Shown piece by piece: positions 25,116 to 34,693 of a DNA stretch of 64,000 nt. The position numbers were made by a program, and so were the translations under genes. The stretch lies in contig CAVXQP010000006.1 in assembly GCA_963763955.1 (NCBI GenBank), positions 36,565 to 100,564 on the forward strand, read 5' to 3'. The stretch comes from DASUPK01 sp963763955 (GTDB lineage Bacteria; Actinomycetota; Thermoleophilia; Solirubrobacterales; 70-9). Numbering within the stretch: the first letter of the stretch is position 1; each line of letters starts with the position of its first letter. Under the pieces are notes generated by a model. That model worked only from the letters and a program-made list of their open reading frames with translations, was not told where the DNA came from and searched no databases.

Positions 25116-25807
25116 GGCGCGGAATCTTCCCAGAGCGCGGCGACCTCTCCCTCCTCGAGCAGGCGCGCGTCGCCGCGGCGGAGCCCTCCGAGCTCGAGCG
25201 ACCCGATCCTGATCCGGGTGAGCGCCTCGACCTCGTTGCCGACGGCCTCGGCCATCCGACGCACCTGGCGCTTGCGCCCCTCGCTGATCGTGACCTCCAG
25301 CTCGCGCTCCCCGAGTTTCTGGATCTGGGCGGCAGAGGTGGTCCCGTCCTCCAGCCGCACCCCGCCGCGCAACCTCTCGAGATCGCGATCGGAGGGAGGC
25401 CGGGCGAGGCGGACGCGATAGGTCTTCGGCACTCCGTAGCGGGGATGGGTCAGGCGGTTCGCCAGCTCGCCGTCGTTGGTGAGCAGGATCAGCCCGGTGG
25501 TGTCCGCATCGAGTCGGCCGACCGGGTAGAGCCTCTGCTCCGAGTCGACCAATTCCGTGATCGCCGGTCGCCTGCCCGGCTCACGAGCGGTCGAGACCAC
25601 CCCGGCCGGCTTGTTGACCGCCCAGACCTCGCGCGTTTCGGGCGTCACCGAGGCGCCGTCGACCTCCACCCCGGAGCCCTCGTTCACGTCCCGCGCCGGA
25701 TCGGTGACGATCTCGCCGCCGACGCGGACCCTGCCGGCGGTGATCAGCTCCTCGGCCGCGCGACGCGACGCGACACCGGCATGGGCGAGGTATTTGCCGA
25801 GCCTCAC
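25112..25807 (-). CDS. rluB: 23S rRNA pseudouridine synthase, RsuA/RluB family
   Basis: The protein isomerises a uridine in rRNA. An S4 RNA-binding domain (MRLGKYLAHAGVASRRAAEELI, then VRVGGEIVTDPA) precedes the catalytic domain with VGRLDADTTGLILLTNDG, which contains the essential aspartate. TISEGRKRQVRRMAEAVG is the family C-terminal signature. The 231-residue length fits RluB/RsuA; the exact target (RluB or RsuA) is not decidable here. GTG 25807 is the start. In actinobacteria this gene often follows scpB; here two secreted hydrolase genes intervene. Confidence 0.9.
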   Translation of the reverse strand: MRLGKYLAHAGVASRRAAEELITAGRVRVGGEIVTDPARDVNEGSGVEVDGASVTPETREVWAVNKPAGVVSTAREPGRRPAITELVDSEQRLYPVGRLDADTTGLILLTNDGELANRLTHPRYGVPKTYRVRLARPPSDRDLERLRGGVRLEDGTTSAAQIQKLGERELEVTISEGRKRQVRRMAEAVGNEVEALTRIRIGSLELGGLRRGDARLLEEGEVAALWEDSAP

Positions 25808-25829
25808 CCATCCATTCTGGCCGGGCCGC

Positions 25830-26510
25830 TCAGCAGGCGCCGAGCTTGGTGAGGTCAGCGCGGTAGATGTTCATGTCGGCCCGATTCCAATCCTGGTGCG
25901 TCTGGCCCTGGAAGCGCGGGTCGAGCTCCTTGTAGAACGGCGAGGAGAGGCTCTCGTTGTGCCCGATGACCTGCGAGACCGGGATGCCGAACCGGCAACG
26001 CAGCCACTGCGTGAACTGGAGCGAGCCGTTGAGCTGAGCCGGTCGATTGAGGATGTCCTGGTCGGAGAAACCGACGTGCTCGATCCCGATCGCGGTGTAG
26101 TTAAGGCCAACGACGTGGCGGCAGCGGATCGTCGGCGGCACGAACTTGTAGACGGCGCCCGAGGCAGCTACGGCGTAATGCGAACAGACGCCGGGGAGCT
26201 CGTGGAACTCGACGTCCGGGGTGTCAGGCCTGAAGGTGTTGTAGATCGCGCCGATGCTGCCCGCTGCGGCGTAGTGCTCGACGATCAGTTGGGGATTGTT
26301 GAGCCGCCACTTGTACTGCCCATAGTGGTGCTTCGAGTAGGCCGCCATCTCCCGCTTGCGCTTCTTCGGGTACGGGATCAGCATCTTGTGGATCGGGGGC
26401 TTTGCCGCCGCCGACTTCGTTGCGGCCGGAGGTGCAGCTCCCGCGCCCGATGCAGCGCCCGTGCCGACCACGGCGGCGATCGCCACCAGCGCGACGATCA
26501 GGCGGCTCAC
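25830..26510 (-). CDS. secreted N-acetylmuramoyl-L-alanine amidase-like protein (Amidase_2 fold)
   Basis: GTG 26510 gives a signal peptide VSRLIVALVAIAAVVGTGAASGAGAAPP. The Ala/Lys-rich linker is followed by an amidase_2/PGRP-type domain with IVEHYAAAG, a central ...GVCSHYAVAASGAVYKFVPP, TAIGIEHVGFSD and IGHNESLSSPFYKELDPRF. His and Glu residues in these segments (SHY, IEHVG, GHNE) sit where the zinc and catalytic ligands of the family occur. It likely acts on peptidoglycan outside the membrane. The start is one base after the M14 peptidase stop, so the pair is probably co-translated. Confidence 0.8.
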   Translation of the reverse strand: MSRLIVALVAIAAVVGTGAASGAGAAPPAATKSAAAKPPIHKMLIPYPKKRKREMAAYSKHHYGQYKWRLNNPQLIVEHYAAAGSIGAIYNTFRPDTPDVEFHELPGVCSHYAVAASGAVYKFVPPTIRCRHVVGLNYTAIGIEHVGFSDQDILNRPAQLNGSLQFTQWLRCRFGIPVSQVIGHNESLSSPFYKELDPRFQGQTHQDWNRADMNIYRADLTKLGAC

Positions 26511-26511
26511 C

Positions 26512-27291
26512 TCAGCGGCCCTCCGCCAGCAGGAGCGCGGCATGCGCGTGTCGCCTGGCGGTGTGCTGGCTGACCGCTCCGGGCGGCAGCTCGACCACGA
26601 AGGCGCTGCTGCCCGGGAACGTGTGGTTCTCCCACTTGATCGCTGTTCCGCGGTCGGCGCTGCCCATGCAGCTGGTCGCCATGCGAACCAGCTTCGCGTA
26701 GTGGGCGGCGATCGCGGGTCTCCCGCGACAGGCGAGAACGGCGCCCCACGGCTGGTGGTACCAAATTGAGAGAGTGGGATGAATCCGCTCCGCGAAGCTC
26801 ATCACGGCTTGGGTCTCCGGCTCCGAGGCTGGGTGCGGCCCCGGGTAATAGCCGCTCGACTGTGCGACGTGGTCTCGCCATCGGTAGGGGAAGTTGCGAT
26901 TCAGGTCCACCCCGTGCACGTTCTTGCGCGTGTGTGCCCTCAACCCATCTGGGTTAACCGTAGGGATCAGCCAGAGTTGCGCGCCCTCCACGCTGGGCGC
27001 TCTGCGTCGCAGGGCGCGGATGATCCGCAGCCCGGCGCGCTCGTCGCCGTGAATCACACCGACGACCAGCACGATGCGATCGGAGGTGGCATCGCCGTAG
27101 CGCGTCGCGACGATCGGCCTCCCTTGGACCGAGCGCCCGACGACCTCGTTCACCGGCGCAGTGTCGTCATAGTCCGCTCGCGCGGACGCAATGGTCCCCA
27201 CCCCAGGCCACCGGGAAGGTCCTGCGACGAGCGCCAGGGCGATCGCCGACAAGGCGGCCGCCGCGACACCGGCGAGGCACGCCCGCCTCAT
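26512..27291 (-). CDS. secreted M14-family zinc carboxypeptidase (murein peptide amidase-like)
   Basis: The signal peptide (MRRACLAGVAAAALSAIALALVAG) precedes an M14 domain. Zinc ligands are in GVIHGDERAGLRIIRAL (HxxE), with a third His in IWYHQPWG. Substrate residues lie in IPTVNPDGLRAHTRKNVHGVDLNRNFPY, and the catalytic Glu in AFVVELPPGAVS. At 259 residues it is compact, like MpaA-type murein peptide amidases. It is paired with the amidase-like gene downstream, and its ATG region overlaps the scpB stop. Confidence 0.87.
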   Translation of the reverse strand: MRRACLAGVAAAALSAIALALVAGPSRWPGVGTIASARADYDDTAPVNEVVGRSVQGRPIVATRYGDATSDRIVLVVGVIHGDERAGLRIIRALRRRAPSVEGAQLWLIPTVNPDGLRAHTRKNVHGVDLNRNFPYRWRDHVAQSSGYYPGPHPASEPETQAVMSFAERIHPTLSIWYHQPWGAVLACRGRPAIAAHYAKLVRMATSCMGSADRGTAIKWENHTFPGSSAFVVELPPGAVSQHTARRHAHAALLLAEGR

Positions 27292-27863
27292 TCGAGCCTC
27301 TGCTCACCCGCCTTCAGCAGGCGCTCGCGCAACTCGCGCTCGTCCTCCGGGGTCGGATCGAACTGCGCCGGGTCCGGCAGTGCATCAAGGCCCGAGAGGC
27401 CGAAGAGCTTCTCGAAGAGCGAGGTGGTGCCGTAGGTGACCGCCCCGAACTGGGTGCGGCCGCGCTCCTCGATCATGCCGCGCTCGGTCAGGCTGGCCAC
27501 GGCCGAGTCCGAGGAGACTCCCCGGATGCGGGCGACCTCGGGGCGGGAGACGGGCTGCAGGTAGGCGACGATCGCGAGAACCTCGGCCTGAGCCTGGGTG
27601 AGCGGTGGCGTGCGGGGCTTGGCGAGCAGGCGCCGGGCCGCGTCCTCCGCGTCGGGGGTGGCTGCGAGGGCATAGCCGCCGGCCACGCGCCGCAGCCGAA
27701 CCCCTCGGCCGTCGGCTTCGAACTCGCGCTCGAGCTCATCGAGGACCCCTGCGACCGACTCCTCCTCCACCTCGATCGCCACTGCCAGCTCGGCCGCCGA
27801 GACGGGGTCGGGCGAGAGGAAGAGCAGCGCCTCGACCGTCGCACTCAGCCCGTCGGTGCTCAT
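27288..27863 (-). CDS. scpB: segregation and condensation protein B
   Basis: ScpB is the winged-helix partner of ScpA in the SMC condensin complex. The 191-residue protein shows LSATVEALLFLSPDPVSAAELA, LTQAQAEVLAIVAYLQPVSRPEVARIRGVSSDSAVASLTERGMI and TTSLFEKLFGLSGLDALPDP, the standard ScpB segments. Its ATG overlaps the scpA stop (ATGA). Confidence 0.95.
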   Translation of the reverse strand: MSTDGLSATVEALLFLSPDPVSAAELAVAIEVEEESVAGVLDELEREFEADGRGVRLRRVAGGYALAATPDAEDAARRLLAKPRTPPLTQAQAEVLAIVAYLQPVSRPEVARIRGVSSDSAVASLTERGMIEERGRTQFGAVTYGTTSLFEKLFGLSGLDALPDPAQFDPTPEDERELRERLLKAGEQRLE

Positions 27864-28585
27864 TGGGCGTGCACCTCGATTCGACCGAAGGTCTCCGTCT
27901 GCGTCCAGGTGGCTTCACCGCGCCGGTAGAGCTCGAGCAGGGCGAACAGGGTCACCGCCTGCGTGAAGCGATCCTCGCCGCCGAACGCCTCGTCGAAGTC
28001 GAGGGTCTTGCGATTCCGCAGCAGGTCCCGGATCACGCCGAGACGACGCTGCAGGGTGACGGTGGTGCGGATGTGTCGCGTGTCGGGAGGTGGCGGGATC
28101 GTCAGCAGGTCGCCCAGAGCCACGCCGACACGCTCGGGCTCGTAGACCTTGGTGGCGGCGTCCAGTGCCGCGCGGCGCAGCTCCGCCGGTAGCGGCGCCG
28201 AGCGGTACATGACCCCGCCCTCGCGCTCCAGCCGCTCGGAGAGCATCTGCGCCGCCCGGCTGTAGCGGCGGTACTCCAGCATCCGGGCGAGCAGCTCGTC
28301 GGCGGCCTCCTGGGGCCCGAGCTCCTCGTCGTCCCCCTCGCTCGGCAGCAGCAGGCGCGACTTGAGCTCGCAGAGCGCAGCGATCAGGACGAGGAACTCC
28401 GTGACCGCCTCGAGGTCCAGATCGACCTCCTCGGCCTCCCCCATACGATCGATGTAGGCGACCACGATCTCGCCGAGCGGCACCTCGGCGAGTGAGATCT
28501 CCTCGCGGAGCAGTACCGCGAGCAGCAGGTCGAAGGGCCCCTGGAAGACGTCGAGGTCCAGATCGAGCTCGGAGACCGAGGTCAC
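27860..28585 (-). CDS. scpA: segregation and condensation protein A (kleisin)
   Basis: ScpA bridges the SMC head domains. The 241-residue protein has the N-terminal VFQGPFDLLLAVLLREEISLAEVPL and DLEAVTEFLVLIAALCELKSRLLLP, plus a C-terminal winged-helix with AVTLFALLELYRRGEATWTQ. GTG 28585 is the start. It is coupled to scpB. Confidence 0.95.
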   Translation of the reverse strand: MTSVSELDLDLDVFQGPFDLLLAVLLREEISLAEVPLGEIVVAYIDRMGEAEEVDLDLEAVTEFLVLIAALCELKSRLLLPSEGDDEELGPQEAADELLARMLEYRRYSRAAQMLSERLEREGGVMYRSAPLPAELRRAALDAATKVYEPERVGVALGDLLTIPPPPDTRHIRTTVTLQRRLGVIRDLLRNRKTLDFDEAFGGEDRFTQAVTLFALLELYRRGEATWTQTETFGRIEVHAQ

Positions 28586-28624
28586 GCGCCCACGATAGAG
28601 GGAGGCCCGGCTAGCCGGACGGGG

Positions 28625-30718
28625 CTACTTCTTCTTGCACTTCTTCGACGCCGCCGCCTTGCCCTTCTTCTTGCACTTCTTCCGCTTCGGGGCGGCCGGC
28701 ATGGGCGTCGGCGCCGGGATGCTCGCGGCCGGCGTCACCTCGTTGTAGGTGAAGGAGGAGGAGCAGGCCGAGACGTTTCCGGCGAGGTCCGTATAGCTCG
28801 CGACCAGCGACGTCGTCGAGTTGTCGGCGACGGTGACGATCAGCCCGGTGCCGGCGAAGACGGCCTGCGGCCCGGACGCCAGCGGTACGCCCAGCGGGCA
28901 CGACCCCGCCGCGTATATGCGGACTGTCGAGTTCGCCTCGGCCGTCCCGATCACGGACGGGCTGTTCTCGTCGGCACCCGAGGCCGGGCTGGTCGACGTG
29001 ATCGCCGGCGTCAGCGCGATGCCGTCGTGGATGTAGGTGAAGTTGCCCGAGCATGCCGACGGAAGGCCGTCGGCGCTCAGGGCCCGCGCCGAGAGCGTGT
29101 CGGGCTGGTTCGGCAGGACCGTGACCGTGATCCCGGTGCTCTTGAAGTGATCGATGCTCGTATCGGCTGCCGGGCTGCCGGTGCAGCCGGGCCGCGAGTA
29201 GACCTGGAGAGCGGTGCTGTCGGCACTCGCCGTCCCCTTCACGGCCGGATTGAGCGAATTCCCCGGCGAGTCGGGATCAGTGTCGGTGATCGCCGGCGAG
29301 GACGACGGGGGCTGCCCCTCCCAGGATCCGACGTCGCAGAGGCCACCGGCCGCGGTCGGCCGCGGCTCGGCACGCTGGTCCGTGGTCAGGTCGACCGTCA
29401 CGGGGGTGCCGCCGGGAACCTCCGTGTAGTGGCAGTAGTCCGTCGGCGAGTTGGGCACCACATCCAGGGCCGGGCTGGCGAGCGCGAGTTTGCGGGTGAG
29501 CGCCTCCCCTCCGTTGACCGCCAGCGGGCCGAGCAAGGCGTCCTTGCCGGTCTGGTCCCCAGTCCCGCCGAGCCCGCAGGTGTCCGCACTCTCCAGGCTG
29601 TAGCCGAGGCTCTGCGCCACGAACGTCCCGTCCGCGCCGGCCCCCGGGACCTCCGCGCAGTTCGCCGCGGAGCCGTTCGCCAGGTTCGAGGAGAGGATCG
29701 TCCCCTCGAGGTAGACGAGATCGGTGTCGGAGTCGGTCTGGATCCCGCCGGCGCCTCCAGCGAGGGTCGTCGAGTTGTCCGCGATGGTGGAGAACTGCGA
29801 ATGGAACTCGGGGTTGATCAAACCCATGGCCACCGCGCCGCCGCCGCCGCCGGCAGTGTTGCCGCTCAGGGTGCTGTTGAGGAGGTCGAGCCGTGTGGGG
29901 CTCTCGGCGTAGATCGCCCCGCCCGCTTCGGTCGAGCCGTTCCCACTCAACGTACTCCCGTCGACCTCCACCGAGTTCGATCCGGTGGGATCCGGAGAAG
30001 CGGTCTGCACGAACAGCCCACCGCCCTCGCCTCCGGCCGTGTTGCCGTCGAGCTCCCCGTCGATGACCTGGACCTGATGGCCCTGGCCGTTCGTGCCGCC
30101 CTTGAACACGAGTCCTCCGCCATCCCCGGTCGCGTGGCTGTCCTGGATGGTGGAGCGGTTGAACGTGACGGTGCCGTTCGTGTCCTGCATCCGGACTCCC
30201 CCGCCGTCGCCCGTGACGCTGCCGTTCTCGATGGTCACGTCGTTGATCGCGACGTCGATCCCCGTGGTCGGACCGTCGCTCTGGACGTCGATCCCACGGT
30301 CGACGCCGTTCGCATCGATGATCGTGTCCGTCCCCGGGTTCGTCCCGTCGCCGGCGCCCTGGAAGGTGACGTCCTGCTGGCTGCCGTCCGCGACCACGTC
30401 CAGCACGTCGAGGTCGCCGGAGGCGTTCAGGTCGTCACCGGCTGCGCCGGTAAGCGTGTAGTTGCCATGTGGGAGCGCGATCGTGTCCGGACCGGACCCC
30501 GCAACGCAATCGCCGCTCGGGGAGTCGTCCGTCGCTGCCGCATCGACTGCCTCGCGCAGTGAGCAGAGCCCGTCACCGTCGGTGGCCAGGTCGCTGGTGG
30601 TCTCGACGGCGATCGTCGCCGCCGTGGCGGCGGCCGGCGCGATCAGGCAGACGGCGGCCAGGGCGAGGGCCACCGCCCATACCGAGCGCGGCAGCGAGCG
30701 AGCGTCCCGCCGATCCAT
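28625..30718 (-). CDS. secreted parallel beta-helix surface protein (CSLREAV family) with Lys/Cys tail
   Basis: The 697-residue protein has a signal peptide (VWAVALALAAVCLIAPAAATAA) followed by the TSDLATDGDGLCSLREAVDAA motif that opens right-handed beta-helix adhesin-like proteins. About 300 residues of imperfect beta-helix rungs follow (repeated N-S-T-x-x-x-G, GGGxxxxGG). Two Ig-like repeats (AITDTDPDSPGNSLNPAVKG and AITSTSPASGADENSPSVIG) come next, and then a tail of KKCKKKGKAAASKKCKKK. The two repeats contain SCPLG/GCTGSP Cys pairs. It is probably surface-bound; ligand unknown. Confidence 0.75.
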   Translation of the reverse strand: MDRRDARSLPRSVWAVALALAAVCLIAPAAATAATIAVETTSDLATDGDGLCSLREAVDAAATDDSPSGDCVAGSGPDTIALPHGNYTLTGAAGDDLNASGDLDVLDVVADGSQQDVTFQGAGDGTNPGTDTIIDANGVDRGIDVQSDGPTTGIDVAINDVTIENGSVTGDGGGVRMQDTNGTVTFNRSTIQDSHATGDGGGLVFKGGTNGQGHQVQVIDGELDGNTAGGEGGGLFVQTASPDPTGSNSVEVDGSTLSGNGSTEAGGAIYAESPTRLDLLNSTLSGNTAGGGGGAVAMGLINPEFHSQFSTIADNSTTLAGGAGGIQTDSDTDLVYLEGTILSSNLANGSAANCAEVPGAGADGTFVAQSLGYSLESADTCGLGGTGDQTGKDALLGPLAVNGGEALTRKLALASPALDVVPNSPTDYCHYTEVPGGTPVTVDLTTDQRAEPRPTAAGGLCDVGSWEGQPPSSSPAITDTDPDSPGNSLNPAVKGTASADSTALQVYSRPGCTGSPAADTSIDHFKSTGITVTVLPNQPDTLSARALSADGLPSACSGNFTYIHDGIALTPAITSTSPASGADENSPSVIGTAEANSTVRIYAAGSCPLGVPLASGPQAVFAGTGLIVTVADNSTTSLVASYTDLAGNVSACSSSFTYNEVTPAASIPAPTPMPAAPKRKKCKKKGKAAASKKCKKK

Positions 30719-30779
30719 GCCGGCGTTTCTAACAGCGGAACCGGCCCCTCACATCGGGACTATTCGCGCCTGGACAAAC

Positions 30780-31766
30780 CTACGTAGGCCCGATGCCGAT
30801 GGCCGAGCGAACCTCGGCGAGCGTCGGAGAGGCCAGGGCCCGGGCCTTCTCCGCGCCCGCCTCGAGCGCCCGCTCGAGCGCGGCCTCGTCGGGGCGGAGC
30901 TCCCCGTAGCGCTCGCGGACGGGCGCGAGGAAGTCGACCACCGCCTCGGCCACTGCCCCCTTGAAGTCGCCGTATCCGGAGCCCTCGAACTCGCGCTCGA
31001 CCTCCTCCTCGCTCGAGCCGCGGGCGACCGCGAGGATCTGGATCAGGTTCGCGATTCCCTCCTTGCCCTCCCCCCGCTTCACCTCGGAGCCGGAGTCGGT
31101 GACCGCACTCTTGATCTTCTTGGTGACCGTCTTCGGATCGTCCAGCACCAGCACCGTGCCGGATTCGCTGCCTCCGGTCGTCGACATCTTGCTGGTCGGC
31201 TCCTGGAGGTCCATGATCCGGGCTCCGACCTCCGGGACCCGAAGTTCGGGCTCGACCAGGATCGGCCCGAAGCGCTCGTTGAAGCGGCGGGCGATCTCGC
31301 GCATCAGCTCGACGTGCTGCCGCTGGTCCTCGCCTACAGGGACCTCCTGAGCCTTGTAGGCGAGCACATCCGCGGCCTGCAGCACCGGATAGAAGAAGAG
31401 ACCGGCGGAGGCCAGCTCCCGCTGCTTCGCCGACTTCTCCTTGAACTGGGTCATGCGGTTGAGGTCGCCGTGGGCGGTGAGCGCGGCCAGGTACCAGGTG
31501 AGCTCGGTGTGCTCGCGTACGTCTGACTGCCGGAAGAGAATCGAGCGCTCAGGGTCGAGGCCGGCGGCGAGCAGGATCGCGGTCGTGTCGTAGACGCTCT
31601 CGCGCAGCGACGCCGGGTCCCACGGCACCGTAAGCGCGTGCAGGTCGACGATGCAATAGATCGCCGGGTCGCCCCGGTCCTGGCCCTCGACGTACTGCCG
31701 GATCGCCCCGATGTAGTTGCCGAGGTGCTTTTGGCCGGTCGGCTGGATGCCGCTGAAGATGCGCAC
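30780..31766 (-). CDS. trpS: tryptophanyl-tRNA synthetase
   Basis: TrpRS charges tRNA-Trp. The class I motifs are HLGN (residues 14-17, HIGH equivalent) and KMSTT (KMSKS equivalent) in EPTSKMSTTGGSESG. Other family regions are YCIVDLHALTVPWDP, LNRMTQFKEKS and YPVLQAADVLAYKA. The 328-residue length is typical. The start ATG is 20 bases downstream of the PPOX gene stop, and 61 bases separate it from the beta-helix gene. Confidence 0.96.
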   Translation of the reverse strand: MRIFSGIQPTGQKHLGNYIGAIRQYVEGQDRGDPAIYCIVDLHALTVPWDPASLRESVYDTTAILLAAGLDPERSILFRQSDVREHTELTWYLAALTAHGDLNRMTQFKEKSAKQRELASAGLFFYPVLQAADVLAYKAQEVPVGEDQRQHVELMREIARRFNERFGPILVEPELRVPEVGARIMDLQEPTSKMSTTGGSESGTVLVLDDPKTVTKKIKSAVTDSGSEVKRGEGKEGIANLIQILAVARGSSEEEVEREFEGSGYGDFKGAVAEAVVDFLAPVRERYGELRPDEAALERALEAGAEKARALASPTLAEVRSAIGIGPT

Positions 31767-31786
31767 GGGCGCGGACTATAGGAACG

Positions 31787-32209
31787 TCACTCGTCGACCC
31801 ACGGTCCGACTCCGCCGATCCTCTCCGGGGTGGTGCGGATGACGTAGCCGGGCGGCGGGTCGTCCATCGGCGGGAACTTGACATCGGACCCGAGATAGAC
31901 CTTCGCCAGCTCCTGAAGCAGCTCGGGCGCGCCGCCCTCCTGGACCGTGGCCAGGCCGCGGACCACCAGGTATTCCCGGAGCCCGTGCTCGCTGAGCCCT
32001 GCGCCCTCGATCGAGATCGCCACTCGCGGATCCCGCTCCACGTTCTTCACCTTCCGGTTCCGGGGCAGGTGCCCGCTCACGATCTCTTCGCCGTCGACAC
32101 CCACCCAGACGCAGCTCACCTGCGGGCTGCCGTCGGGATTCAGCGTGACTAAGTGTGCGAGCCGGGAGGACTCGAGCAGCACCCGCGCATCGGGCCCAAG
32201 ATTCGCCAT
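31787..32209 (-). CDS. PPOX-class flavin/F420-dependent oxidoreductase
   Basis: The 140-residue split-barrel protein has SSRLAHLVTLNPDGSPQVSCVWVGVDGEEIV, GHLPRNRKVKNVERDPRVAISIEG and LREYLVVRGLATVQEGG, the conserved order of pyridoxamine 5'-phosphate oxidase-like proteins. Actinobacterial members of this size usually bind F420 or FMN. No substrate can be assigned. It precedes trpS and follows the MFS gene by 10 bases. Confidence 0.85.
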   Translation of the reverse strand: MANLGPDARVLLESSRLAHLVTLNPDGSPQVSCVWVGVDGEEIVSGHLPRNRKVKNVERDPRVAISIEGAGLSEHGLREYLVVRGLATVQEGGAPELLQELAKVYLGSDVKFPPMDDPPPGYVIRTTPERIGGVGPWVDE

Positions 32210-32218
32210 TGCGGCAGC

Positions 32219-33853
32219 CTACGCGGGCTGGGCCGCAGGTTCCTGCTCGGGCTCGGCCTCGCCCGCCCCGTCGAGGTGGTCGGGGCAATGCGCACACTCC
32301 CCGGCGGCGGCGGCGCGCGGCGCGTCGTATTCCTCCTCCCGCTTGGGGTTTCGAAGGCCAATGCCCGCAACCACGCCCCCGGCGATCATCAGCGTGCCGG
32401 CGACCATCATCGCCAGGTGAAAGCCGTCCTGCGCACCCGCCACGGACGCGCTCCGCACCTCGCTCGCCTGCTGCGGCGGCAGCCCACCGGTCGAGGGGGT
32501 CTGCAGCGGGTTGTCCTTCGCCTTGCTGATCGCCTGCTCGGCCTGCGGCGAAAGGTTGGCAGCGGCGACCTTGCTGTCGACCGTCGAGCTGAACCGGCCT
32601 GCGACGAGGGCACCGAAGATGGCTATGGCGAGCACGCCGGCGATCCTCGAGACCGCGTTGTTGATTCCGGATGCGACCCCGACTCGGTTCTCTGCCACCG
32701 AGTTCAACGCCGTCGCGGTCAGCGGCGCAACGGTCGCCGACAGGCCGAGTCCGAAGACGATCACCCCAGGGAGCACGTCGGTCACGTAGCTCGGGTTCGC
32801 ATCGACGCGGGTCAGCAGCAACAGGCCGATTCCTCCGATGATCGGCCCGACAGCCATTGGCACACGTGGGCCGGTGCTGGTTGCGATCCGCCCGAACACC
32901 GGCGACAGGACGAACAGGACCAATGAGATCGGTGTGGTCGCCAGACCCGCCTCCAGCGGGGTGTAGCCGACGGTTTGCTGGAGGAACAGGGTGACGAAGA
33001 AGAAGGCGCCGATCAGGCCGGAGTAGACGATCAGCGTCTCAAGGTTGGTGAAGGCGAAATTCCGGACCCGGAAGAGCCCGAGGTCGAGCATCGAATGCCG
33101 ATAACGCGACTCCCAGACCAGGAAGCTCGTGAATAGGACGAGTCCCGCGATCAGCGGGATCGCCACGAGCGGATCGCTCCAGCCGTGCGTGGGCTGCTCG
33201 ATGAACCCGAAGACGACACCGCCGAGGCCCAGCGCCGACATCAGGATCCCGAGCCAATCGATCGCGCGATCGGCCTCGGGATCCAGGCTCTCCTGGAGGT
33301 GCGTGCGGGTGAGCCAGACGGTGAAGACCACCAGTGGCAGGTTGACCCAGAAGATCGCCCGCCAGGAGACCGCCGAGACCAACGCCCCGCCGCCGGCCGG
33401 ACCAATCACCGTCGCGATCCCGGTCCAGGCGGTCCAGGTGCCCACCGCCTTGCCGCGCTCAGCCCCCTCGAAGGTCGCGGCGATGATCGCCAGCGAGCCG
33501 GGTACCAGCAGCGCGCCCGTGAAGCCCTGGAGGGCGCGGGCGGCGATCAGGAAGCCACTCGAGGGAGCGATCGCGCACAGCAGGGAGGTGATCCCGAATC
33601 CGATCAGGCCGATCGTGAAGATGAGCTTGCGCCCGAATTGGTCGCCGAGCGCCCCACCGACGAGCAGCAGGGAGACCGTCGCCAGCGCGTATGCCTCCAC
33701 GACCCACTGCTGATCTGCCAGGCCTGCGTTCAGGTTGTCCGAGATCGCCGGCAGCGCAACGTTAACGACCGTGGCATCCAGGAACACGATCGTGGAGCCC
33801 AGGATCGTCGCGATGATCGTAAAGCGCTTGCGGCGCTCGTCGGACAAGGACAT
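32219..33853 (-). CDS. MFS drug exporter, DHA2 (14-TM) family
   Basis: The 544-residue transporter has fourteen hydrophobic segments. The N-terminal motif VFLDATVVNVALPAISDNL and motif A GDQFGRK are those of the DHA2 multidrug family, as is LQGFTGALLVPGSLAIIAA. The ATG at 33853 (MSLSDERRKRF) is chosen over the frame extension to 33961, which would overlap the divergent deacetylase. The C-terminus has CAHCPDHLDG after the last helix. It is divergently transcribed from the polysaccharide deacetylase, with an 85-base intergenic region. Confidence 0.88.
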   Translation of the reverse strand: MSLSDERRKRFTIIATILGSTIVFLDATVVNVALPAISDNLNAGLADQQWVVEAYALATVSLLLVGGALGDQFGRKLIFTIGLIGFGITSLLCAIAPSSGFLIAARALQGFTGALLVPGSLAIIAATFEGAERGKAVGTWTAWTGIATVIGPAGGGALVSAVSWRAIFWVNLPLVVFTVWLTRTHLQESLDPEADRAIDWLGILMSALGLGGVVFGFIEQPTHGWSDPLVAIPLIAGLVLFTSFLVWESRYRHSMLDLGLFRVRNFAFTNLETLIVYSGLIGAFFFVTLFLQQTVGYTPLEAGLATTPISLVLFVLSPVFGRIATSTGPRVPMAVGPIIGGIGLLLLTRVDANPSYVTDVLPGVIVFGLGLSATVAPLTATALNSVAENRVGVASGINNAVSRIAGVLAIAIFGALVAGRFSSTVDSKVAAANLSPQAEQAISKAKDNPLQTPSTGGLPPQQASEVRSASVAGAQDGFHLAMMVAGTLMIAGGVVAGIGLRNPKREEEYDAPRAAAAGECAHCPDHLDGAGEAEPEQEPAAQPA

Positions 33854-33938
33854 CGAGTCTACGTGGGCGCGGCTCTCCGGCTTTCGACGCGGCACTTGCG
33901 CGAGGCGATCCCCGAAGCGGGAGACTGCGCCGGGTTCG

Positions 33939-34693
33939 ATGCGGGGACGGGTGACCTTCATCGCTTTGGCGTGCGTGGCCCTGGTGGCCGCGCCCGTCGG
34001 CAGCGCCGGCGCCCGTCGAGGCGGCGGCCCTCGCGCGCGGGATGCATGGCAAGCCCGACCCTGCCGACCGGGTGCAGCCTATGGCGGCGCGCCCTTCGTC
34101 ACCCACGGCCCCGGGGCCGTAAGCGAATTGCGATCGGCTTCGACGACGGCCCGAGCGACTACACGCCCCAGGTCCTCCGCGTGCTCCGGCGCTTCGACTC
34201 GCACGCCACCTTCTTCGAGATCGGCCAGGAGACGGCGGGCAGAATCTCGACGATGAGGAAGATCCTGGCCCAGGGCAACGAGATCGGCAACCACTCGCTC
34301 CACCACGAGATGGATCCCTCCTCGGCATCGCTGCACGAGACCAACCGCCTGATCCGCAGCGCGACCGGATTCCGGCCCTGCGATTTCCGCCCGCCCGATG
34401 GCGAGGTCAGCAACGGCCTGATCCAGCGCGCCCACGCCCTACGGATGACCACCGTCAACTGGGAGGTCGATCCGAGGGACTGGGCCAGCCCCGGGGTCGG
34501 GGCGATCACCTCGAACGTGATCCACAATGCCCACAACGGCTCGATCGTGGTCATGCACGACGGGGGCGGCAACCGCAGCGAGACGGTGGCGGCCCTGCCT
34601 GCGATCCTCTCCCACTTCCGCCACCGGGGCTACAGCTTCGTCACCGTGGCCGAGCTGCTCGGCCACGAGTTCATCTACCCCAAGACCCCCTAG
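33939..34693 (+). CDS. secreted polysaccharide deacetylase (NodB domain), apparent frameshift
   Basis: The N-terminal part (ATG 33939, MRGRVTFIALACVALVAAPV, signal peptide) is open to about 34115. The NodB domain follows in another frame with IAIGFDDGPSDYTPQVLRVL (catalytic Asp pair), GNHSLHH (metal His), FRPPDGE and IVVMHDGGGN. Adding one G to the run at 34113-34116 joins VTHGPG to GRKRIAIGFDDGP and gives one protein, so I annotate a single gene. It should remove acetyl groups from a cell-surface glycan. The usual RPPYG is changed to RPPDG. Its stop overlaps the FetB-like stop (CTAG). Confidence 0.75.
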
